64,000 nucleotides of DNA, taken from NCBI RefSeq assembly GCF_000819565.1, contig NZ_CP004395.1:71822-135821 (forward strand). Direction: 5' to 3'. How positions within the stretch are numbered: position 1 is the first letter of the stretch; the number at the start of each line of letters is the position of its first letter. Positions 50,156 to 58,841 of the stretch are shown here, one piece after another. A program made the position numbers and the translations under genes. Origin of the DNA: Celeribacter indicus (GTDB lineage: Bacteria; Pseudomonadota; Alphaproteobacteria; Rhodobacterales; Rhodobacteraceae). The notes below the pieces were generated by a model. The model saw only the letters and a program-made list of their open reading frames with translations, was not told the origin of the DNA and ran no database searches.

Positions 50156-51033
50156 ACCCCGGACTTCTCGAGCCGCCGATGGGGGTTCGCATGGCGCGAC
50201 CAAACCGGCGTCCATTTTGCGATTGCGTCATCGGTGATGCATTCATCACCTGTGACAATGGCGTCGATGGAAAGATCCTTGATCAGGGCGAAGATGCGCG
50301 AGGTCACCCCGCCGGTCAGCGCAAGTATCTGCTTTAGTGACTTGACCTTCAGATTGGATTTCTTCTCGAGGGGCATTGCCGCGATGAGTGTCTGGATCAT
50401 GTCCGAGAACTCGGCGTCGTCGCGCCAGTTTGGAAGGTGATGTTCGTCCAGCCGCCTGGCAAGCTGGATATCACCACGGATGGCATCGACGGCCTCGCTG
50501 ACCCCCAGGCAGACCAGCGACACTTCGAGTTCATTGCTGAGATACCGCAGAACATTGAGAAAGCGGCGCTGTTCGCGGTGGGTCCCGGCCAAGAGGTTGT
50601 GGACTTCGTCGATCATGATCATCCGCAGGCCAAGGTCGCGCAAGAGCGCGACGACACGGACTTCGAGGGAGGCCACATTTTGAGCGCGCGCGCTCAGTGC
50701 CGTGGCCGGTGCCCCGACGGTCGCCAGGATGTGCAGATAGAACCGTCGTTCGTCGGGAGCTGGTGGTGCTTGTAACAGTAACAGCGGCGTTCGCGTAATT
50801 CCCGATGCTGGGTCATATTCCGGTGCATATCTGCGCGAAAGATTGCGGGCGATCATCGTCTTTCCGATCCCGGACGCGCCATGCACAAGAAGGCCAGGCA
50901 TACGGGTTTGCCTTGGCGCTTCGATCATACACTGCAAACGGTCCAGAACTTGTTCGGCCCGCGGAAAGCCAATCCAGATATCCGATTGAATGAGGGTGAT
51001 CCGACCGTCTTCCTCTGTTTTTCCTGCCCTCAA
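50152..51033 (-). CDS. tniB: TniB-type AAA ATPase of Tn-B
   Basis: A 293-residue ATPase, almost identical to the Tn-A copy; Walker A GASGIGKT and Walker B MIMIDEVHNLL are intact. The start is TTG at 51033, one base after the tniA stop; an ATG at 51150 would overlap tniA. It overlaps tniQ by GTGA. Confidence 0.88.
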   Translation of the reverse strand: MRAGKTEEDGRITLIQSDIWIGFPRAEQVLDRLQCMIEAPRQTRMPGLLVHGASGIGKTMIARNLSRRYAPEYDPASGITRTPLLLLQAPPAPDERRFYLHILATVGAPATALSARAQNVASLEVRVVALLRDLGLRMIMIDEVHNLLAGTHREQRRFLNVLRYLSNELEVSLVCLGVSEAVDAIRGDIQLARRLDEHHLPNWRDDAEFSDMIQTLIAAMPLEKKSNLKVKSLKQILALTGGVTSRIFALIKDLSIDAIVTGDECITDDAIAKWTPVWSRHANPHRRLEKSGV

Positions 51034-51034
51034 T

Positions 51035-52669
51035 TCACCATCTCTCCACCTTGAACAATGGGCGCGATGTATCACCCGTATCGATCGCGCGCAGCCCTTC
51101 GGTTGTCGAGACGGCCGAGTTGGCGCCCTCCAATGTCCCTTTTCTTTCACGGGATCGGCGTTCGGCCCTCGTCAGGCTCCGGCTTTCAGACTCGATTTGG
51201 CGTTGCTGTCGGATCAGCTCAGCCAGGACCAGCTCATTGGACCCGGACTTGCCAAGGGCACGGGCATTCCTCATGGCTTCGCGATATTCCCAGAGCGACA
51301 CAGGCGGAATTTCCAGGTTTCGGTACCGAGCTTCGACGTATCGGTCATTATCCAGTTCGACCCAGATCACCGAGAGGTCGCGAGGGTCGTAGCGGACGAC
51401 CACCTTTCCATCCCCGCGCCCGATGTGGCCTGCAAGCGCATCGGACCAGTACCGTATCTGGAACAGATGGATGCCGTCACGCCTGACCTTGCGCAGTTCA
51501 CTTGGCAGAAAGCTCACCCGAAAGGCTTCAATCTCGAAGGGGATATCGCCCATCATTTGCTCTGAGAGCGCCTCCCATTTGGCAACGGGCGTGCAGCCAA
51601 GACTTGAATGAATGCTGTTGTTGTAGCGGCAGATTTCCAGAGCAAACCAGCGATCGAAGTCGCTTAAGGTCATCGTGGCCATGCCCTCGGCGTCATAGTC
51701 GCCCTTGGCCACGACCGAGGATTGCGTTGTTCCAGGCAACAGGTGCACGGCCCCCATCATCGTGCCGATCAATCGTTCGATGTGCCCTCCGAAATGAGGA
51801 CTGCCTGGCGGCCGATAGACCAGATCGATCCCCCATTCCGCACATGCCGACCGAAAGGCATGCGACCGGAAATCGCGCCCGTTATCGACGTGGATGCTAT
51901 GCGGTTTACCCTGCGCGGGCCAAGGAACATTGCGCACCAATTCCGCCAGAAGTTCCGCCTTGGGGGCCACAGCCTGTGTCAGGCAAAGCGCCACCGACAG
52001 ACGCGAAGGTGCCTCGAGAGAGGTGTAATATCCGGTCACCATCCGCGTTGCGACGTCGATCGCCAGCGTGACCCAAGGCCGCCCAATTGGTTTGCGTTCA
52101 AAACTGTCGACGAGAATGATGTCCGCAGGCGTATGGTCGATTTGCACGACCTCCAGTGGCCGGTTTGCCTTGTTGTCGCCTACGACCGGCGCAAATTTCT
52201 GGCGGGCCGCCTTTGCGCCTTCGCGTGCCTTGGCAATTTCACGGGCATCCATTGCATCCAGCCTGCGCTGAACCGTCCGACGTGTCGGCGGTTGCAAGCC
52301 CTGCTGCCAGCACGCGCTTCGGATTTCTGTCACGATGCGCGACAGGCTTGGGCGTTCCCGCCGTAAGAAATAACGGCGAAGATGTTCTTCGATCACCGCT
52401 TCCACCTTGCCGGATATCAAGGTTGTACCAGTCGGGCGGCCCCGTTTCCGAGAAGCCAGCGCGCTGGTGCGCCCACCCTCTTCGGCCAGACGCTTTATCC
52501 AGCGCCAGACAGTCGCCCTGCTGACACCAAGCTCCCAAACGGCGTCATTGATGCCACTTTCCAGACTGCCAGTTCCTTTGAGATATGCCTGAACAAGCGG
52601 ACGCAGAACGGCCGCCCTGCGCGCCTCCTCAGCACCAGCGGCAACGAAGTCTTCGCGATCATCATCCAT
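51035..52669 (-). CDS. tniA: TniA-type DDE transposase of Tn-B
   Basis: A 544-residue transposase with the same core as Tn-A: VVQIDHTPADIILVD, SIHVDNGRDFRSHAF and GSPHFGGHIERL. Differences from the Tn-A protein are scattered (for example LKGTGSLESG for LNGTGSLERG), showing two diverged insertions rather than a very recent duplication. ATG 52669 is used. The left-end repeats lie between this gene and 52815. Confidence 0.9.
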   Translation of the reverse strand: MDDDREDFVAAGAEEARRAAVLRPLVQAYLKGTGSLESGINDAVWELGVSRATVWRWIKRLAEEGGRTSALASRKRGRPTGTTLISGKVEAVIEEHLRRYFLRRERPSLSRIVTEIRSACWQQGLQPPTRRTVQRRLDAMDAREIAKAREGAKAARQKFAPVVGDNKANRPLEVVQIDHTPADIILVDSFERKPIGRPWVTLAIDVATRMVTGYYTSLEAPSRLSVALCLTQAVAPKAELLAELVRNVPWPAQGKPHSIHVDNGRDFRSHAFRSACAEWGIDLVYRPPGSPHFGGHIERLIGTMMGAVHLLPGTTQSSVVAKGDYDAEGMATMTLSDFDRWFALEICRYNNSIHSSLGCTPVAKWEALSEQMMGDIPFEIEAFRVSFLPSELRKVRRDGIHLFQIRYWSDALAGHIGRGDGKVVVRYDPRDLSVIWVELDNDRYVEARYRNLEIPPVSLWEYREAMRNARALGKSGSNELVLAELIRQQRQIESESRSLTRAERRSRERKGTLEGANSAVSTTEGLRAIDTGDTSRPLFKVERW

Positions 52670-52815
52670 CAATATTTGCCACACGAAGCTGCGAACCCTG
52701 TCTCAGGTTTAAGGGCAAAAATATCGGATTTAAAGGCAAAATATCATATTTAAGGGCAAAGCAAGGCCGTTGATTTCGTTGGATTTCTCATCTCACAATT
52801 AAGGGCTACGCGACA

Positions 52816-53381
52816 ACCGGGATCAAGGTCGAAGGTGAAGGCGAGTGGCACGCACGCAAGCATGGCGGCCCGAAACGGCGCGTCTGGCGCAAGCTCCACC
52901 TTGGGATCGATGAAGAAACGTTGGAGATCCGGGCCGTCGAAGTCACCGGGAGCCACATCGGTGATGCGCCCATCCTACCCACCTTCTCGACCAAATCCCG
53001 CAGGACCAGGAAATCGGTAGCGTTACGGCTGATGGCGCCTACGACACGCGCAAATGCCACGATGCGATTGCAGATCGCGGTGCCCATGCCGTCATCCCGC
53101 CCCGCAAGAACGCGAAGCCCTGGAAGACGATCACCGCCGGAGCCGTGGCGCGAAATGAGGCCCTGCGCGCGGCGAAATACCTGGGCCGCGCGCTCTGGCG
53201 ACGATGGAGTGGATACCACCGCCGAAGCCGCGTCGAGACAAAGATGCATTGTATCAAGTTGCTGGGCCAGCGGCTCATGGCACGGGACTTCGATCGACAG
53301 GTCGCCGAACTCCAGGTCCGCATCGCCGTCCTGAACGGCTACACCGCGCTCGGAATACCCGTCACGGAAGCTGTGGGATAA
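52816..53381 (+). pseudogene. IS5-family transposase, 5'-truncated and frameshifted
   Basis: The fragment reads GIKVEGEGEWHARKHGGPKRRVWRKLHLGIDEETLEIRAVEV, matching the middle of the IS5 transposase at 57658-58590 (STGIKFLGDGEWQARKHG...). Near 52980 one base is missing: the frame must shift to continue as DQIPQDQEIGSVTADGAYDTRKCHDAIADRGA and then IPPRKNAKPWKT to the stop at 53381. The catalytic Asp and Glu regions are partly present, but the first half is lost, so it is dead. Confidence 0.85.
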
Positions 53382-53436
53382 GTCCGTCCGGGGAAAGGGG
53401 AACCTCGGCCTTAAGCCGATTTGTGCATCAGAGCCC
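52816..53436 (+). mobile_element. IS5-family remnant, 3' part, next to Tn-B
   Basis: It begins directly at the Tn-B left end and runs to an end-like sequence CCGATTTGTGCATCAGAGCCC-type terminus near 53436, which resembles IS427-group terminal repeats. It contains the transposase remnant described separately. The 5' part of the element is absent, so it was cut by Tn-B or by a deletion next to it. Confidence 0.65.
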
Positions 53437-53464
53437 TTGACACTAATAATTAGCTATCTATGTT
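53437..53464 (+). promoter_or_regulatory. Candidate promoter for the secreted hydrolase
   Basis: TTGACA at 53437-53442 and TATGTT at 53459-53464 are separated by 16 bases. The -35 begins immediately after the end of the IS5 remnant. A ribosome site GGAGGA lies before the ATG at 53531. Confidence 0.5.
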
Positions 53465-53530
53465 TTTCCCGGCGATGGTTCCCCGGAAGAGGAGCCGGAT
53501 TTCATCGCTGCATCAAACTGGAGGAAATTC

Positions 53531-54970
53531 ATGTCACGGACAGCCAATTTGGCCGGCCCGCGTTCGCGGACCGGAATGGTGGTGCTTTGCCTCGCTCTGA
53601 CCGCGGGCTTCGCCCCGCTCGCGTCGGCGCAGGAGCAGCCCGCCTTCAACGAACATGCGGGAACCCTGCCGGACGGGACGGCATGGCTGATCCGCGTGCC
53701 CGAGAACTGGAATGGTCGACTACTCAGGGATCTGGATTTCGCCAGCAACGTTTCGGTCGCGTCAGCGGTCCAGCGGTATGACGACCTGCTCGGTCGTGGC
53801 TATGCCTTCGCCGGGCTCGCCCGGCACCCGCTGCGCCTGTGGCAATACGATCCGCAGCGTGAAATCCTGAATCTACAAGCTGTTCAGGACATTTTCACGG
53901 ACCTGGAGCGCGCTCCTGACATGGTGCTGCAATACGGCTGTTCTGGCGGAGGGCTCGACAGCCTCGCTTCGGCCGAGGATTACCCGGACAGGATCGACGG
54001 TGCCGCCGTGCTTGCCGCCCATACGCCGGTCTGGATCATGAGCAGTTTCCTGGATGGCTGGTTCGCCATGCAGACCCTGCTGGGCGAAAGCTATGAGGCC
54101 GCTGGGCACGGTCCGGCCAGCGATCTCGCCATCGTCGGCCTGCCCAATGCCGGAGCGGGTGGCGAGCGCAGCCTTGACGCGATCCGTGCGTCCTGGATGG
54201 CCGCCATCGAAACGGCGGGCGAAAGCCCGGAGGGCCGCGCGCGGCTGGCGCTTGCCTTCGCCATCGGACAGTGGTCGCCGTGGATGGTCGAGGGGACCGA
54301 ACTACCCGACACCGCGGATGCCGGCGCCATGGCCGACATGATCGTGGCCTCGGCGCTGCGCATCGGCGGTAATGTTGGCGGGTCCTCGCGGCTTCTGTTC
54401 GAAAACGCCGCATCGGGGCAGCAACTTTCCGGGAACGAGGGGGTCGACTATGCCGCCTTCTACCAGAATGCCGCACCCGCGATGGCGCGGACGGTTGAGG
54501 CGCTCTACGAACAGGCCGGTTTGGACCTTCAGGCCGACATTGCCAGGATCGACGCCGCCCCCCGCATCGCGGCCTCGGATTATGCGCGCGATTTCTGGGC
54601 CGCAGACGGGCGCACGACGACCGGCGATCTGCAGGTTCCGGCGATCCGCATCCACATGCTGGGCGACTGGGCCATTCCCTACACGCTGATGGAAGGCTAC
54701 GGCGCGCTGGTGCAGGAGCAGGGTACCGGCGATCTGTATCGGCAGTCGCTGGTCCAGGGCACGGGCCATTGCGAGTTCACGGCTGCCGAAAGCACGGCCA
54801 TCGTCGAGACCCTGGTCGAACGGATCGAAACGGGCGCCTGGCCCGAGACATCGCCCGAGGCGCTGAACGCCGCAGCCGAGGCGCTGGAAACCGGGAGCGC
54901 CCCCCGGTTCATCGAACACGGTGATTGGCGCGTGGCAGCCTATAACCGGCCCTGGGTTCCGGCAGAATGA
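53531..54970 (+). CDS. Secreted alpha/beta-hydrolase, substrate unknown
   Basis: A 479-residue protein with a signal peptide (about residues 1-34, ending ASA). It has the nucleophile elbow QYGCSGGGLDSLASA (Ser in G-C-S-G-G), a probable Asp in HMLGDWAIPY and a His in GTGHCEFTAAES, an order like tannase and related esterases. N-terminal text GTLPDGTAWLIRVPENWNGRLL is typical of such secreted hydrolases. It lies alone between IS remnants, has its own promoter and a hairpin after it, and is the only cargo gene in the 49-58 kb transposon tract. Confidence 0.75.
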   Translation: MSRTANLAGPRSRTGMVVLCLALTAGFAPLASAQEQPAFNEHAGTLPDGTAWLIRVPENWNGRLLRDLDFASNVSVASAVQRYDDLLGRGYAFAGLARHPLRLWQYDPQREILNLQAVQDIFTDLERAPDMVLQYGCSGGGLDSLASAEDYPDRIDGAAVLAAHTPVWIMSSFLDGWFAMQTLLGESYEAAGHGPASDLAIVGLPNAGAGGERSLDAIRASWMAAIETAGESPEGRARLALAFAIGQWSPWMVEGTELPDTADAGAMADMIVASALRIGGNVGGSSRLLFENAASGQQLSGNEGVDYAAFYQNAAPAMARTVEALYEQAGLDLQADIARIDAAPRIAASDYARDFWAADGRTTTGDLQVPAIRIHMLGDWAIPYTLMEGYGALVQEQGTGDLYRQSLVQGTGHCEFTAAESTAIVETLVERIETGAWPETSPEALNAAAEALETGSAPRFIEHGDWRVAAYNRPWVPAE

Positions 54971-54976
54971 GCCGAT

Positions 54977-55003
54977 GGGGAACTGGCGCTGCGCCGGTTC
55001 CCC
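54977..55003 (+). terminator. Strong hairpin after the hydrolase gene
   Basis: GGGGAACTGGCGC (54977-54989) pairs with GCGCCGGTTCCCC (54991-55003), with one G-T pair and a loop of a single unpaired base. It starts 7 bases after the stop codon. No T-run follows, so it may act as an mRNA 3'-end stabiliser or a Rho-assisted stop. Confidence 0.6.
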
Positions 55004-55316
55004 CACAGGTCCGGTGGCGCAAGTCATTGGTGGACCGTCGCCAACGCGCAGTGGGCATCTCTGGCGAGGGCAAGTGTTCCCATGTCTGGACGACCCCTGC
55101 TGCGCAAGCTGGGAATTGACGCGCCTATGCCGAAAGCAGTCATGTCTACGGCCTTTGTGGTGCGGTCTAGCCGCTGGCCCAGATGAAGTCCGCGGATCGG
55201 GTCCCAATCAAAATTGCGCGCTTTCTGCGCCTTGACCCCCTGGGGTGTCCCGATCCCCGGTTCGACCGGTTTGTCATCTCTTCTCAGCTTCACGCATTCC
55301 GTCAGCGGTTCCGCGC
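55004..55316. other. IS110-end region without gene
   Basis: The 313 bases between the hydrolase and the IS110 transposase remnant contain no convincing gene. By position they should include the end of the IS110 element, whose termini lack clear inverted repeats, so the exact border cannot be placed. Confidence 0.4.
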
Positions 55317-55846
55317 TCAGGAGACAGGGGCCGCGTAGATCTCGTTGCGGCGCAGGAGCGCCCAAGCGATCCGGGCAGTCTTGTTGGCGAGCGCGACCGC
55401 AACGACTTTCGGTCGCTTGCGTGCTTTAAGCCCAAGCATCCAAGCCTTGCCGGCATCGCCCTGCCTTGCAAAGCGAAGCACCGCAGTCGCGCCGGAAACG
55501 AGCAGTCGCCGGATATATCCATCACCCTGCTTGCTGATCCCGGTCTGTCGATCCTTGCCACTGCTTGAGTTCGCCCGTGGCGTCAGGCCTAGCCAGGCCG
55601 CGAACTGTCGTGCCGAGCGGAACAGGCTCGGATCCGGAACATTTGCAGCAATTGCGCTGGCGGTGATCGGTCCGATACCGGGAATGGTCGCCAGTCGCCG
55701 GCTCGTCTCGTGCGTCCGGTGCCACTCGAGGATCCGTTTCTCCAGGGCCTCAGCCTGATCGGCAATCGCCTCCGCTTGGCAGATCAACGCATGGATGGCA
55801 GCCGCAGCATGGTCAGGCAACCGTTCCTGGTTCTCTCGGAAGTGGG
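55317..55846 (-). pseudogene. IS110-family transposase, C-terminal part
   Basis: The frame reads HFRENQERLPDHAAAAIHALICQAEAIADQAEALEKRI, then TIPGIGPITASAIAANVPDPSLFRSARQFAAWLGLTPRANSSSGKDRQTGISKQGDGYIRRLL and ARIAWALLRRNE, the Transposase_20 domain of IS110. The N-terminal DEDD half is missing: the frame is cut at 55847 by the right end of Tn-C. It therefore predates that insertion. Confidence 0.85.
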
Positions 55847-55900
55847 TGTCGCCTTGCCCTTAAATCCGAGACACGGCGCGTTTTCCGGCCTTTCTTGCCC

Positions 55901-56692
55901 TTAAATTTGAGATGAGGTGGCTGAACCGCCGACGCGTAGTCGCATCCGCTGAGCAATCTGGTCGACGGTTGCAAGCAGTCGGGGCTCCTTATCGTAGGCG
56001 CGAAGCAGGGCAACTCGTGCGTAGACGTCGATGTCCATGCTGCACAACGCAGCCTTTACCAGTGGACGTGATTGGGCGGAGGCAATGGCGGCAAGGCAGA
56101 AGAGCCTTATGTTCGGGCGGGGGCTTTGAAGCGCGAAGAAAGGGTCTCCACATAAAGCTTTGAGTCCCATCGCGAAGGTGACCGCCCGCATGGCTCGGCG
56201 TAGTTGACGCGCGCTGCCCGACACCGCGACACGCTCCAGGATCCGTGCCCCCCGGCGGGCACGATCAACCAGCTTTTCGGAGACCGCTGCGCCATTTTGC
56301 CTGTCGGCCTTTGGAAGAAGCCGGGCACCACAAATCTGGCAGTCGAACGCCCAGGCCCTACGCCAGTGCCTGAGCTCAAGGCCGCCATCAGCGCAGCTTG
56401 TGCAAGCCTGGAACGGCACCTGTGCGGTCAACCGCATCTCTGCTTCCGGCATCGCCGCGAAAGTCATCGACGACACGAACGCTGGATCGAAGCGCGCCGC
56501 AACGGAAATCCTATCCGCGGCCAGCATGTCGAGATCAAAATCAAGGGCTGCAGCATATTTTGCGTCGATCCCGATATGGGCGAGCAGGTCTGCTACCTCG
56601 CAATGATTGGAAGCGGCCAGTCGCGATAACCAACCAGAAAGCAACTCGTCCGGCACTGGCGTCACCGATATCGGCAGCGGGATACACGTCAC
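55901..56692 (-). CDS. tniQ: TniQ family transposition protein of Tn-C
   Basis: A 263-residue TniQ protein that shares the layout of the other copies (PVPDELLSGWLSRLAASN, CTSCADGGLELRHWRRAWAFDCQICGARLL) but with many substitutions throughout. The GTG at 56692 overlaps the tniB stop as in Tn-A and Tn-B. The transposon is broken, so the gene is probably not useful to its own element, though it could act on related ends. Confidence 0.8.
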   Translation of the reverse strand: MTCIPLPISVTPVPDELLSGWLSRLAASNHCEVADLLAHIGIDAKYAAALDFDLDMLAADRISVAARFDPAFVSSMTFAAMPEAEMRLTAQVPFQACTSCADGGLELRHWRRAWAFDCQICGARLLPKADRQNGAAVSEKLVDRARRGARILERVAVSGSARQLRRAMRAVTFAMGLKALCGDPFFALQSPRPNIRLFCLAAIASAQSRPLVKAALCSMDIDVYARVALLRAYDKEPRLLATVDQIAQRMRLRVGGSATSSQI

Positions 56693-57567
56693 GCCCCAGA
56701 TTTCTCGAGCCGTCGCTGAGCGTTTGCATGGCGCGACCAGACCGGTGTCCATTTTGCGATGGCATCATCAGTGACGCACTCGTCACCGCTGATGATCGCG
56801 TCGATGGACAGATCCTTGACCAAGGCAAAGATGCGGGACGTCACCCCGCCAGTTAATGCGAGGATCTGCTTGAGCGACCGCACTTGCAGATTGGATTTCT
56901 TCTCCAGCGGCATGGCCGCGATCAATGTCTGGATCATATCCGAAAACTCGGCATCATCGCGCCAATTCGGCAGGTGGTGTTCATCAAGCCGACGGGCCAG
57001 TTGGACATCGCCGCGAATGGCATCGACGGCTTCGCTGACACCGTAGCAGACCAAAGATGCCTCCAGCTCGTTGCTGAGATACCTCAAGACATTGAGGAAC
57101 CGGCGCTGTTCCCTATGCGTGCCCGCAAGAAGGTTGTGGACTTCGTCGATCATGATCATCCGCAGCCCGAGGTCGCGCAAAAGGCCCACGACCCGAACTT
57201 CCAGCGAGGCAACACTCTGCGCCTTCAGGCTCAGCGTCGACGACGGGGCTCCGACGGCTGCGAGGATGTGCATATAGAACCGCCGCTCATCAGGAGCGGG
57301 TGGCGCCTGCAACAGAAGTAACGGGGTGTGGGTGACGCCCGACTCCGGATCATACTCCGGCGCATAGCGTCGCGACAGGTTGCGGGCGATCATTGTTTTG
57401 CCGATGCCGGACGCCCCATGCACCAGAAGGCCAGGCATGCGGGTCTGCCGCGACATCTCAATCAGACCATGCAGCCGGTCCAGCACTTGCTCCGCTCGGG
57501 GAAAGCCGATCCAGATGTCCGATTGAATGAGGGCGATGCGGCCGTCGTCTTCAGTTTCTGCCCTCAA
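56689..57567 (-). CDS. tniB: TniB-type AAA ATPase of Tn-C
   Basis: A 292-residue ATPase with intact GASGIGKT and MIMIDEVHNLL motifs, similar to the other copies but with substitutions (VCYGVSEAVDAIRGDVQLA, LQVRSLKQILALTGG). The TTG at 57567 is chosen by analogy with Tn-A and Tn-B. Open frame further upstream runs into the IS5 element and is not native. Confidence 0.83.
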   Translation of the reverse strand: MRAETEDDGRIALIQSDIWIGFPRAEQVLDRLHGLIEMSRQTRMPGLLVHGASGIGKTMIARNLSRRYAPEYDPESGVTHTPLLLLQAPPAPDERRFYMHILAAVGAPSSTLSLKAQSVASLEVRVVGLLRDLGLRMIMIDEVHNLLAGTHREQRRFLNVLRYLSNELEASLVCYGVSEAVDAIRGDVQLARRLDEHHLPNWRDDAEFSDMIQTLIAAMPLEKKSNLQVRSLKQILALTGGVTSRIFALVKDLSIDAIISGDECVTDDAIAKWTPVWSRHANAQRRLEKSGA

Positions 57568-57568
57568 T

Positions 57569-57602
57569 TCACCAGCGCTCCACCTTGAACATGGGGCGCG
57601 AT
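57569..57602 (-). pseudogene. tniA remnant of Tn-C (last codons)
   Basis: The 34 bases read RPMFKVERW and stop, matching the C-terminus of TniA (RPLFKVERW) in Tn-A and Tn-B. The gene is cut at 57603 by the end of the IS5 element, and the upstream part is not found in the window. Confidence 0.75.
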
Positions 57603-58657
57603 GGGCGTTGTTGCAGAAAGTCGGCCTGAGTTGTGAGTGCCCCTTTCCCATTCAGTTTCATGCCACGCGGACGACGTGGGCGGTGCCGAGCGCGTTGAAG
57701 CGATTGACAAGGGCGACCCGGATGTGGATTTCGGCGGTTTGGCGATCTGGATCCCGCGCGGCGATGCGCTCACCGAAGGCCTTCAGGCATCGCATCTTGG
57801 CCTCCACTCGGCTACGGGCGTGGTATCCGGTCCACCGCTTCCAGAATGCCCGACCGTAGTGACGCGTGGCGCGCAGGGTTTCGTTGCGCGCCTTGGCAGC
57901 CGGGCAGTCCTCTTTCCAAGCTCGACCGTTCCTTCGGGTCGGTATGATTGCCGTGCCACCGCGTGCGATGACGGCGCCGTGGCAGCGGCGGGTATCGTAG
58001 GCACCATCCGCGGTCACGGTGCCGATGTCCTCGTCCTCGGGGATCTGGCCCAACAGGTCCGGCAGGACTGGGCTGTCGCCTTCCCGGCTAGGGGTGAACT
58101 CGACGGCCCGGATATCCGAGGTGGCGATATCCATCGCCAGATGCACCTTGCGCCATTGGCGGCGGCCCTGAACGCCATGCTTGCGGGCCTGCCATTCGCC
58201 GTCGCCAAGAAACTTGATGCCGGTGCTGTCCACCAGAAGATTCAGCGGCCCTTCGGCACGGCGATAGGGGATCTGCACCTTGAGGGTCTTCTGTCTGCGG
58301 CACAGCGTCGAGTAGTCCGGAACGGGCCAGTCTAGCCCTGCCAGGCGCAGGAGGCTCGCGACCATTCCGGCTGTCTGCCTGAGCGGTAGCTTGAACAGAA
58401 CCTTGAGCGACAGGCAAAACTGGATCGCGGCATTCGAAAAGACCGGCGGGCGCCCTGGGCGTCCCTCATGCGGCGCGTGCCAGGTCATCTCCTTGTCCAG
58501 CCAGATCAGCAGCGATCCGCGCTTCCTGAGCGCATCGTTGTAGCTGGACCAGTTCGTCGTGCGGTAGCGGGCGGGCTTGGGCTTGCTCATGCAGATCGTC
58601 TAACCGCATGGATTCCCGATGTGAATCCTTCACCGACTGAGTTCTGCAACAACGCCC
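57603..58657 (-). mobile_element. IS5-family insertion sequence
   Basis: 1055 bases with terminal inverted repeats GGGCGTTGTTGCAGAA at both ends (57603 and 58657). It encodes one transposase on the minus strand. The flanking bases (CGAT left, AGTG right) show no target duplication, so the copy was left by a rearrangement: it joins the end of Tn-C to the leader of HTH copy 2. Confidence 0.85.
57658..58590 (-). CDS. IS5-family transposase
   Basis: A 310-residue DDE transposase. Typical features are NAAIQFCLSLKVLFKLPLRQTAGMVASLLRLAGLDWPVPDYSTLCRRQ (N-terminal), LLVDSTGIK (first Asp), TVTADGAYDTRRCH (second Asp) and RSRVEAKMRCLKAFGER (Glu and K/R). The frame is intact and it sits inside clear inverted repeats. 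It is related to, but distinct from, the broken transposase at 52.8 kb. Confidence 0.9.
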   Translation of the reverse strand: MSKPKPARYRTTNWSSYNDALRKRGSLLIWLDKEMTWHAPHEGRPGRPPVFSNAAIQFCLSLKVLFKLPLRQTAGMVASLLRLAGLDWPVPDYSTLCRRQKTLKVQIPYRRAEGPLNLLVDSTGIKFLGDGEWQARKHGVQGRRQWRKVHLAMDIATSDIRAVEFTPSREGDSPVLPDLLGQIPEDEDIGTVTADGAYDTRRCHGAVIARGGTAIIPTRRNGRAWKEDCPAAKARNETLRATRHYGRAFWKRWTGYHARSRVEAKMRCLKAFGERIAARDPDRQTAEIHIRVALVNRFNALGTAHVVRVA

Positions 58658-58684
58658 AGTGCATCACCCAAAAAAAGGGAAACG

Positions 58685-58841
58685 ACGCCAGACCGAGAAG
58701 CCTGACGCCGCGCTAGAAAAAAACCCCTGAACACGGTTCTTCTAGCGCAGTGTCCGAACCCCTGCAACCAGCAAAGTGTTTTTGCTGGCAAGAATGTTGT
58801 TTGCTCTCGACATGGCATCGTCTCTCTCAGGAGATACGACC
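58685..58841 (+). promoter_or_regulatory. Conserved double-hairpin leader of HTH copy 2
   Basis: The region repeats the leader of copy 1 (inverted at about 25225-25385). The far hairpin has 9-base arms GCGCTAGAA (58710-58718) and TTCTAGCGC (58740-58748). The near hairpin CCAGCAAA / TTTGCTGG is at 58768-58788. The word GACGCCAGACCG upstream and GGCAAGAATGTTGTT downstream are also conserved. Confidence 0.6.

Larger units (their letters stand above)
49310..52815 (-). mobile_element. Tn-B: TniABQ-type transposon
   Basis: 3506 bases with TGTCGCGTTGCCC at the right end (49310) and TGTCGCGTAGCCC read inward at the left end (52815). It encodes TniA, TniB and TniQ in minus orientation and is a near-identical but inverted relative of Tn-A. 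It carries no cargo. Flanking 5-mers ATCGC and ACCGG do not match, so no target duplication is present. It separates a DsbD fragment on its left from an IS5 fragment on its right. Confidence 0.85.
55847..57602 (-). mobile_element. Tn-C: third TniABQ-type transposon, left half lost
   Basis: The right end is at 55847 (TGTCGCCTTGCCC). It contains tniQ and tniB in minus orientation and the last codons of tniA; the rest of tniA and the left end are replaced by an IS5 element at 57603. Sequences diverge from Tn-A and Tn-B considerably more than these two do from each other. It cannot transpose by itself. Confidence 0.8.

Noticed and set aside
54302..55207. 301-codon minus-strand frame under the hydrolase
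   Set aside because: Antisense to a gene with a signal peptide and full catalytic motifs; no supporting start or similarity.
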